A DNA stretch of 38,193 bases, from assembly GCA_964431075.1 (NCBI GenBank), contig CAYSID010000009.1, positions 1 to 38,193 of the forward strand. The letters are read 5' to 3'. This stretch comes from CAYHSW01 sp964431075. Lineage in GTDB: Bacteria; Patescibacteriota; Microgenomatia; JAMCZE01. The notes under the pieces were generated by a model, which was given only the letters and a program-made list of their open reading frames with translations, did no database searches and had not been told where the DNA came from. The position numbers and the translations under genes were made by a program. Of the stretch, positions 23,379-29,650 are shown one piece after another. The number at the start of each line of letters is the position of its first letter. The stretch's first letter is position 1.

Positions 23379-24359
23379 TTATTTATAATACGTATTTTTA
23401 CCTTTGCCGCGGCGGGTGATAAGTTTAAGTTTCAGGAGTTTATTAAAGTCCAAAACCCTTGTGGCTTTGGCTCGTGGGGTTATTTTGGCGTAGTCGCGAT
23501 CTTGGATTTGGCCATGGTCTCTAATATAATTCATTATTATTTGTTCGTGGGGCAAAAGTTTGGTTTCTTCCAAAAGATTTTGGACCCGTAATAATTCGTC
23601 AATTACTCCTTCGGTAAAATATTCAAGCCAGCTTGTGTGGTCAACCTCTTTTAAATCGTAATAATTACCAACCAGTCCCACGGTTTGAAAATACCGGCTA
23701 ACGTTTTTGTTGTAATAATTTTCAAAACTAAAAAGATTAAAAGTGTTTAATCCCATTCTGGCGAGCAAGACTTTCGTTAGCAAGCGGCAAGTGCGGCCGT
23801 TGCCGTCAATAAAAGGATGAATAATCACAAACTGGCGATGAAATAACCCGGCTAAAATCAGCGGGTCAATTTTTGTTTTGTTGGTTTCAACAAAATCAAG
23901 TAGATTGGTCATCAAGGGCTTAACATCGGCAATATCCGGCGGTAAGTAAATAGTGTCTCCGGTTTGAGGGTTATTGACAACCACTGGTTCGACCCGATAT
24001 TTGCCGGTTTGATAAGGAGCCAGAAGTTTATCCATAACTAGCCCGTGAATTTTTAAAACTAAATTATGATTAAAAGCCTCAGGTTCTTTTTCTAATAATT
24101 TCAAGGCGGTGTTATAGTTGGTAACCTCGCGCTCGCTTTGGCGCAGATTTTCCGGCCGGTTTTTAAGAATTCGCTTGACTTCGGTCAATGGTAGTTGATT
24201 ACCTTCAATAGCCGTGCTGGAATGAGACGAAGCTTCTCTGGCGTTGCGGGCCATTTCAAATAAAACCACTTGCGGGAACCGTTTATTATTTTGGCTTATT
24301 ACAAGCTCGGTTATTCGCTTAATATTAGTCAATAACTGCGAAGTTATACTATATTTCAT
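23379..24359 (-). CDS. Fic/DOC family protein 3 with winged-helix C-terminus
   Basis: From the ATG at 24359 (MKYSITSQLLTNIKRI) this encodes 326 residues. The Fic motif is HPFIDGNGRTCR (181-192), the inhibitory motif STAIEG (48-53), and GDTIYLPPDIADVKPLM forms the flap. The C-terminal ~65 residues (LLPHEQIIMNYIRDHGQ through LKLITRRGKGKNTYYK) look like a winged helix, so DNA binding is likely. This is the Fic/DUF4172-like domain order often found in large Fic proteins. The promoter sits within the preceding protease gene and ends 7 nt before the ATG. The TTG upstream that would extend the frame is the -35 box itself. Confidence 0.9.
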   Translation of the reverse strand: MKYSITSQLLTNIKRITELVISQNNKRFPQVVLFEMARNAREASSHSSTAIEGNQLPLTEVKRILKNRPENLRQSEREVTNYNTALKLLEKEPEAFNHNLVLKIHGLVMDKLLAPYQTGKYRVEPVVVNNPQTGDTIYLPPDIADVKPLMTNLLDFVETNKTKIDPLILAGLFHRQFVIIHPFIDGNGRTCRLLTKVLLARMGLNTFNLFSFENYYNKNVSRYFQTVGLVGNYYDLKEVDHTSWLEYFTEGVIDELLRVQNLLEETKLLPHEQIIMNYIRDHGQIQDRDYAKITPRAKATRVLDFNKLLKLKLITRRGKGKNTYYK

Positions 24360-24361
24360 TA

Positions 24362-24395
24362 GTCGAATAATAGTCGAATATTGGTCGAATGTCAA
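24362..24395 (-). promoter_or_regulatory. fic gene 3 promoter with three 11-bp-spaced repeats
   Basis: Minus strand: TTGACA (24390-24395), 17-nt spacer, TATTAT (24367-24372). Three perfect GTCGAAT copies (plus strand 24362-24368, 24373-24379, 24384-24390) are spaced 11 bp apart, one DNA turn, and fill the region between -35 and the start codon. A repressor binding one face of the helix is the natural reading, possibly the winged helix of the Fic protein. Confidence 0.75.
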
Positions 24396-24793
24396 ATGAG
24401 AGGGACAATAACTGTTTGTTTTTTAAAATTGTCAAAATTGATGGAAAATAAATCCCAAAAATCAAGCCTGCCTAAGAGGGGGTCAATATTGCTTTCTAAA
24501 AGATAACTCCGTAAAGAAAAATTGCGGTTGCCAAGTTTTGCTGCTATTTGAGCGGGAAAGGCTCCTACTCCCTTGCCTTCAACCCCATCAATTGTAACCT
24601 TCTGATTTTTTTGCGGTTTGACCCCGAGCAATTTTGCGTATGGTTCCAATGGTAAGCTGGTAATATCCGCTCCCGAATCCAGAAGAAAAGGAATATTTTT
24701 AATCCCTAACAAAGTTTTTACTTCAAGATGAAGCTCGGGCGCCACCAGATTTTCCCCAGCGATCCCTTTGGTAATATAGGGAAATATAAACAT
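24392..24793 (-). CDS. Retropepsin-like aspartic protease
   Basis: This 133-residue single-domain protein has the clan AA motif FLLDSGADITSLP (catalytic Asp 39). A flap-like VTIDGVEGKGVGAFPAQIA region and the closing DPLLGRLDFWDLFSINFD element typical of bacterial retropepsin-like proteins follow. Such proteases work as dimers; substrates in bacteria are mostly unknown. GGTGA just before the ATG at 24793 could serve as a weak ribosome-binding site. The gene follows a tiny 51-residue gene and VanW on the same strand. Its 3' end carries the promoter of fic gene 3. Confidence 0.8.
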   Translation of the reverse strand: MFIFPYITKGIAGENLVAPELHLEVKTLLGIKNIPFLLDSGADITSLPLEPYAKLLGVKPQKNQKVTIDGVEGKGVGAFPAQIAAKLGNRNFSLRSYLLESNIDPLLGRLDFWDLFSINFDNFKKQTVIVPLI

Positions 24794-24826
24794 TCACCGC
24801 CCCGAATTTGGCAATCGGCCCCCGAG

Positions 24827-24982
24827 TTACAAAATTTGTTTTTTCGACTTTTTTTGTTTTAATTGAGAGATTAATTGTTCGAATTTTTTTCCAACGGCCA
24901 AAATTTTCTTTTCCGCTTTATCTAAAATAACAACTTTCCCCGGATATTTTTTTTGTAAAAAAGTATAGGAAATTTTGCTCAT
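24827..24982 (-). CDS. Small protein, DUF5678-like, partner of the protease gene
   Basis: The minus strand encodes 51 residues: it begins MSKISYTFLQKKYPGKVVIL, continues DKAEKKILAVGKKFEQLIS and ends in a Lys-rich tail. The pattern YPGKVVILDxxxKxILAxGKxFEQL fits the DUF5678 type (short strand-strand-helix proteins). Such genes are often found beside retropepsin-like genes, as here. It starts 7 nt after the end of VanW and ends 33 nt before the protease. Function unknown; an inhibitor or accessory role for the protease is only a guess. Confidence 0.65.
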   Translation of the reverse strand: MSKISYTFLQKKYPGKVVILDKAEKKILAVGKKFEQLISQLKQKKSKKQIL

Positions 24983-24989
24983 GCTTTTA

Positions 24990-26381
24990 TTAGAACACTT
25001 TTGTTCCCCGCAAAAACCTTGCGGGCCAGGGGATATAGCTTGTGGAAACGGTTTCGTTGATTAATTCCTGGCCGTCGCGGGTAACCAGCCGGCGGAAATA
25101 GACATGAGCCCCCCAATGGGCGGAATCAACTTGGCGCATTTGGCCAATCGGACTTGTCGGGTCGTCCTCGTAAACAGGATCGGGCGGAGGAGTCGTAGAG
25201 AGAAAGAACGGTCCTTCAATTTTGGCTACCCGGCCATCGGAAGCGCCGAAAATATCAAAGGTTAACTGCGACCGTTTCTCATCAAAGGTGGCTTGCAATA
25301 ACAGCCAGGAACTCGTGTCATTTTTAAATCTGAAATCCGGATTCGGGGGGTAGACGGTGGCGTCAAGGCCGGGTTTAAACCCGCCCTGTTCATAAAATGG
25401 CACCCGGTAAGCGTGCCCCACCCGCTCCTCGATTGGCAGCCCCGAATTCAAAGCCGCCCGGTACAAGGTGGTGGAAACCTGACAGACCCCGCCGCCGTCC
25501 TCCAAAACCGTCCGATTTTCCCGGATCACGTAGGCTTTGGAAAAACCGAAAACCGCCGAGACTGTCCCGATTGCTTCGTTGAAGGAAAAAATTTCCCCGG
25601 GGGCAAGTAAGGAGCCGGAAATTTTTTCCGTCCCGATCTTGATATTGGCTACCCGGCCGGGGATGGAGTCGTAAAAATATGAGGTTCCGCTTCCCAATAA
25701 ATCTTTTATCCCCAATAAATTGATTTTATCGGTTGTTATCCCCGGATAAATAATTTTGGTGGGCAAGATGAAAAAATCCTCATGGTCAATAATTATTTTT
25801 TTCAACTGTTCTTTAAATTGAGACCGATCAATCTCTAAACCGTTTTTTGATTGGGAAAAAGCCACCACTCGTCCCTTTTGATCCGGTCCGGCCGAAGGAT
25901 CAAAACGAAATTGACCTTCTACCGCCGGCAGTTCCACTGTTTTGGCCGTCTCATTTAAAAACCGATCCAACGCAACCCCGTCATAACTTATTTCCACCGG
26001 CAGATTGATGCCGCCGGAAATTGCGGCCAGTTTTTGCAAAAAGTTGTAGTACCAGCTGTCGGTTTGCCGGCCAATGGATAGGGCCCGGTCGCCCATCAGA
26101 GCAACATCATACTCAAGTCCCAAATCCGCCGGCCGGGCAGAAAAAGTCGCTGTTTTTGTTTCCCAAACGACTTTTGACGGTAACTCCAATTTATTGTTAA
26201 AATAATTGGCAACGTCCTTTTTTGTCAAACCGCCGAAGTTAATCTCGTTTATTTTAACCCCGGGATAAATTTTATTTTCAAACTGCAGATCGAATAAAAA
26301 ATTGCCAAGCATGGCCAATAAGGCCGACAGCAGGAGGCTGACAAATATCGTTAGAAATAAGTCCTTTAAAAAAATTTTCAT
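24990..26381 (-). CDS. VanW-family cell-wall-associated protein
   Basis: This 463-residue protein has one N-terminal transmembrane helix (~9-31). A region resembling the peptidoglycan-binding domain found with VanW follows (IYPGVKINEINFGGLTKKDV onward, ~40-215). The VanW domain (~250-375) carries LLAPGEIFSFNEAIGTV, VLEDGGGVCQVSTTLYRAAL, ERVGHAYRVPFYEQG and GLDATVYPPNPDFRFKN. VanW proteins are extracytoplasmic and linked to the cell wall; the biochemical role is unresolved. Only 24 bp separate its ATG from the divergent solute-binding protein gene. It heads a VanW, small protein and retropepsin gene set. Confidence 0.9.
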   Translation of the reverse strand: MKIFLKDLFLTIFVSLLLSALLAMLGNFLFDLQFENKIYPGVKINEINFGGLTKKDVANYFNNKLELPSKVVWETKTATFSARPADLGLEYDVALMGDRALSIGRQTDSWYYNFLQKLAAISGGINLPVEISYDGVALDRFLNETAKTVELPAVEGQFRFDPSAGPDQKGRVVAFSQSKNGLEIDRSQFKEQLKKIIIDHEDFFILPTKIIYPGITTDKINLLGIKDLLGSGTSYFYDSIPGRVANIKIGTEKISGSLLAPGEIFSFNEAIGTVSAVFGFSKAYVIRENRTVLEDGGGVCQVSTTLYRAALNSGLPIEERVGHAYRVPFYEQGGFKPGLDATVYPPNPDFRFKNDTSSWLLLQATFDEKRSQLTFDIFGASDGRVAKIEGPFFLSTTPPPDPVYEDDPTSPIGQMRQVDSAHWGAHVYFRRLVTRDGQELINETVSTSYIPWPARFLRGTKVF

Positions 26382-26405
26382 TTGATGTATCGTTTATTAT
26401 AAAGC

Positions 26406-27698
26406 ATGAATAAGTTAATTTTGGGACTGGTTATCCTGTTGGCTTTGGCGTTGGCGGGGGTTTATTTTTTGGCTAAATATTTTTTCGGCGGGTTTGGCAG
26501 CTCCACAATCGAGTACTGGGGTTTGTGGGAGCCGGAAGCGGTTTATGCCACGGTTATCGCCGATTTTCAAAAACTTCATCCTAACGTCACCGTTAATTAC
26601 AAAAAGAAATCCCATTTACAGTACAAAGACACTTTGGTTGCCGCTTTGAAAAGTCAGACGCCCCCGGATATTTTCCGGTTTCACAACACCTGGGTACCGA
26701 TGTTAAAAGGTTATATGAGTCCGATGCCGTCTTCGGTTTACTCGGTCGCGGATTTCAAAGCCACTTTTTACCCCGTCGCCCAGAAAGATTTGTTTTTCGG
26801 CAACAGTTATTATGGGATCCCTCTGGAAATTGACACTCTCGCCTTGTATGTCAATGAGGATATTTTTAATCAGGCGGGATTGTCTTATCCCAGTTCTTGG
26901 CCGCAGGAATTTCTGGACACGGCGCGCAGTTTGACGGTACGAAATGGCGGGCGGATTGAGCGGGCGGGAGCCGCTCTGGGCAATGCCGGCAATGTTACCC
27001 ATTGGCAGGACGTAGTGTCATTATTGCTGTTGCAAAGCGGCGTGGATGTTAATGAGCCGTCGGGAACAAAAGCCAAAGACGCTTTTGATTACTATACGGC
27101 GTTTCAGAATCAGGATTTTATTTGGGACGAAACGATGGATGAAGCTAAACTGGCTTTTGCCAAAGGTAATTTGGCCATGTTTTTCGGGTTTTCTTGGGAT
27201 TATTTTGACATCAAGGTTATCGCTCCCGCTCTTAATTTTAAAATAATTCCTGTCCCACAATTGCCGGATAAAACGGTTAACCTTGCTTCCTACTGGGTCG
27301 AGGGAGTGGCAAAAAATTCCAAAAACCAAAAAACCGCCTGGGAATTTTTGAAATTTATTTCCTCCAAAGAGGAATTGACAAAATTATATACGGCTCAAGC
27401 TAAGTACCGGGGATTTGGCGAACCGTACGGGCGGGTGGATATGGCCAATCTTTTAACAGCCGATCCCGTCGTGGGGGTTTTTATCAAGCAGGCAAAGACA
27501 GCTCAAAGTTCCTATCTGGCCTCGTTAACCTGGGATGGGGCCGGGGGCATAAATTCACGAATCAGTAGTTATTACGCCGACGTTATTAATACCTTTAAAA
27601 ACTCCGGCTACGCCGACCCGGCTTTCGAGACCTTAATTTTAGGCATCAATCAAGTCCTCTCCGGCTATGGTCTTGTTGCCCCGATGCCAGTGAAATAA
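26406..27698 (+). CDS. Extracellular solute-binding protein, family 1
   Basis: This 430-residue protein has an uncleaved-looking N-terminal membrane helix (4-24) and no lipobox Cys. The rest is a periplasmic-binding-protein fold like the sugar-binding proteins of ABC importers: IEYWGLWEPEAVYATVIADF, HPNVTVNYKKKS, TPPDIFRFHNTWVPML, GIPLEIDTLALYVNEDIF and SYWVEGVAKNSKNQKTAWEFLKFISS. It could deliver sugars or other solutes to an importer, but no permease or ATPase is encoded nearby. A TATTAT/TATAAA sequence overlaps the start region, giving a near-leaderless mRNA and sharing the spacer with VanW. Confidence 0.87.
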   Translation: MNKLILGLVILLALALAGVYFLAKYFFGGFGSSTIEYWGLWEPEAVYATVIADFQKLHPNVTVNYKKKSHLQYKDTLVAALKSQTPPDIFRFHNTWVPMLKGYMSPMPSSVYSVADFKATFYPVAQKDLFFGNSYYGIPLEIDTLALYVNEDIFNQAGLSYPSSWPQEFLDTARSLTVRNGGRIERAGAALGNAGNVTHWQDVVSLLLLQSGVDVNEPSGTKAKDAFDYYTAFQNQDFIWDETMDEAKLAFAKGNLAMFFGFSWDYFDIKVIAPALNFKIIPVPQLPDKTVNLASYWVEGVAKNSKNQKTAWEFLKFISSKEELTKLYTAQAKYRGFGEPYGRVDMANLLTADPVVGVFIKQAKTAQSSYLASLTWDGAGGINSRISSYYADVINTFKNSGYADPAFETLILGINQVLSGYGLVAPMPVK

Positions 27699-27744
27699 TA
27701 CCTTGATAAAAAGTAGACCTATTAAATTCTGTCATAATACTTTC

Positions 27745-29123
27745 ATGGCAAAAATTGTTTCTACAAATCCCTCTAAAAATTATGAAGTGATTGGGGAAGT
27801 CGAAGTTTCTTCGGAGCAGGAAATTATTGATAAAGTTAAAAAAGCGAGAGAAGCAACTGAAGTTTGGCTGATCTGGTAATTAAAGAAAGGTGCGTTTTCT
27901 TGGAAAAAGTTTACCAAAAATTTGAAAAGCAGCGGGAAGAAATGGCAAAATTAACTGCCGCGGAAATGGGAATACCAATCTCTGTTATTGATGCTATGGA
28001 AATTGGATCGGGGTTAGATTATTTCAAATGGTATTTAGAAAATTCAGAACAGGCACTTGCTCCGGATGTGACTTTTGAAGACGAAACTCAAAAACACACC
28101 GTTTATTATGAACCAATGGGAGTGGCGGCCGTCATTGCTCCGTGGAATTTTCCATTTTCCAATTTTATTTGGGCTGTAATTCCTAATTTAGTTGCCGGAA
28201 ACACGGTAATTTTTAAGCACTCCGAAGAATGCCCGCTTTTTGGAAAAATGATTGAATAAATAATAAACGGAAGCGGATTGCCGGACGGAGTTTTTTCAGA
28301 GACTTATGGCGACGACGAAACAGGCGATTTTCTTGCACATCAAGATGTAGATTTAATTTCTTTTATCGGCAGTACAAAAGTTGGCCTGTACCTTTACCAA
28401 GTAGCTGCGAAAAAATTTATCCCTATTCGACTTGAGCTTGGTGGTTCTGCCCCAGGAATTGTTTTTGAGGACGCAGATTTAGATAAAGTTATTGAATCTA
28501 TTTATTTTAACCGATTTTATAATTCCGGTCAGGTTTGTGACGGTTTAAAAAGATTAATTGTTTATGAGAGGAAATTTGAAGGAACAGTCAAAAAACTTGC
28601 AGAAATTTTAGATAAGAAAAGGATTGGCGACCCGACCGATCCAACAATAGATATTGGCCCGTTAGTAGCAAAACGCCAATTAGATTTATTAAAATCACAA
28701 GTTGATGAATCGGTAAAAAAAGGGGCAAAAGTTGCGTTTAAAAGCAAAATATCAATGGATTTAAAAGGAGCGTTTTATCCGCCGACAATTTTAACAAACA
28801 TCAAAACTGATATGCGAGTTTGGAAAGAAGAAGTTTTTGGACCGGTTTTACCAATTGTTATTTTTAAAACAGAAGAAGAAGCAATTGCTCTAGCAAACGA
28901 TACAGAGTATGGGCTTGGCGGTTATTTATTTACCGAGGACAAAGAAAAAGCTGACAAGGTGGCTAAAAAAATAAAAACGGGGATGATTTCTGTTAACAAC
29001 ACAATGTATTTAAATCCTGCAGATCCGTGGGGGGGGTTTAAAAAATCCAGCGTGGGTCGTGGTAATGGCAAATTTGGTCTTCGTGAAGTTTCACAAATAA
29101 AAGTAGTGGCAACTGAAAAATAA
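27745..29123 (+). pseudogene. Aldehyde dehydrogenase, broken by one frameshift and one nonsense codon
   Basis: The plus strand starts MAKIVSTNPSKNYEVIGEVE and reads an ALDH N-terminus to 27867. There the frame must shift by one (a lost base, as if TGGGCT became TGGCT); otherwise it stops at 27877-27879. The shifted frame gives KERCVFLEKVYQKFEKQREE, VAAVIAPWNFPFSNFIWAV and KHSEECPLFGKMIE, then TAA at 28257-28259 where family members have Glu or a similar residue. The same frame continues with ELGGSAPGIVFEDADLD, the catalytic NSGQVCDGLKRLIV and EEVFGPVLPIVIF to 29123. Both active-site residues (Glu, Cys) remain, so the decay is recent or the base calls are wrong. Intact, it would be a ~459-residue succinate-semialdehyde-type dehydrogenase. 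Confidence 0.88.
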
Positions 29124-29176
29124 ATTAACCACAATCACCCCGGGGCGGGGGAATGAATGTGGGTTTGTCAAGCCAT

Positions 29177-29200
29177 AAAAAAGCCCCCGAACGGGGGCTT
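29177..29200 (-). terminator. Rho-independent terminator after hsp20
   Basis: Stem AAGCCCCC (29181-29188), loop GAAC and GGGGGCTT (29193-29200), followed on the minus strand by six T residues (plus-strand AAAAAA at 29177-29182). It clearly serves hsp20. It may also stop the aldehyde dehydrogenase transcript from the other side, where the T-tract is weaker. It is the only strong intrinsic terminator I see in the window. Confidence 0.9.
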
Positions 29201-29207
29201 GCTTCCC

Positions 29208-29230
29208 AGAATCTAGCACCTAGTCCCTAG
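29208..29230. repeat. Intergenic heptamer array
   Basis: Units AGAATCT, AGCACCT, AGTCCCT and AG between the terminator and the hsp20 stop. The opening CCCAGAATCTAG is repeated at 33261-33272 in the rpsT 3' end. Confidence 0.65.
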
Positions 29231-29234
29231 GCCT

Positions 29235-29585
29235 TTATTTCTTTACGGTAACCGTGATTTGTTTCGGTTTTGATTCCGGCGCGATAGGTGCGGTTATTAC
29301 CAAAACTCCGTCTTCAAGCTCTGCCTTTAGCTTGTCTCCTGCGACGGCGCGGGGAAGAGTTGTCTCGTAATCAAACGAACTGAAGGAATATTTTTCCTTG
29401 TTTTCCCCGCTGATTCGCAACACACCATCCTCAAAAGTTACCTTTATCTGGTCCTGCTTTAAACCGGGAACCGGGGCTTTTACAACAACCGAATCGTCGG
29501 TTGTGGAAACGTCCAAAACCGGTTCATCTTTGTCCTCGTCTTCCCAAAAGCTCGGCCAGGCCGGTTGATATCTGATTATTGCCAC
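29235..29585 (-). CDS. Hsp20/alpha-crystallin small heat-shock protein
   Basis: This 116-residue protein is an almost minimal alpha-crystallin domain: VVVKAPVPGLKQDQIKVTFEDGVLRISGE, TTLPRAVAGDKLKAELEDGVLVITAP and a C-terminal Pro/Lys tail. It should hold unfolding proteins as an ATP-independent chaperone. The start is GTG at 29585, preceded at 6 nt by GGAGGTGA, the clearest Shine-Dalgarno sequence in the window and an exception among its neighbours. A strong terminator follows. The N-terminal region is only ~20 residues, short for the family. Confidence 0.92.
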   Translation of the reverse strand: MAIIRYQPAWPSFWEDEDKDEPVLDVSTTDDSVVVKAPVPGLKQDQIKVTFEDGVLRISGENKEKYSFSSFDYETTLPRAVAGDKLKAELEDGVLVITAPIAPESKPKQITVTVKK

Positions 29586-29650
29586 TATTATTCACCTCCA
29601 ATCTTCTGTTATCACTCTACCACTTCGACTGCTAACTTGTCAAGGGGGAG

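Noticed and set aside
24362..24390. Regular GTCGAAT repeats as a CRISPR-like array
   Set aside because: Units are 7 nt with 4-nt spacing and lie on a promoter; repeat and spacer lengths and the absence of cas genes exclude CRISPR.
26703..27329. Several 60-100-codon minus-strand frames inside the solute-binding protein gene
   Set aside because: They are antisense shadows with no domain pattern; the plus-strand protein is clearly family-like across the whole length.
27720..29123. Stop codons in the aldehyde dehydrogenase as evidence of stop-codon recoding
   Set aside because: The in-frame codon is TAA, not TGA, it is accompanied by a frameshift, and normal genes here end with TAA, TAG and TGA.
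29129..29176. GC-rich CACCCCGGGGCGGGGG stretch after the aldehyde dehydrogenase as a terminator
   Set aside because: It can form a CCCCGGGG palindrome but has no following T-tract on either strand; the strong hairpin at 29177-29200 explains termination.
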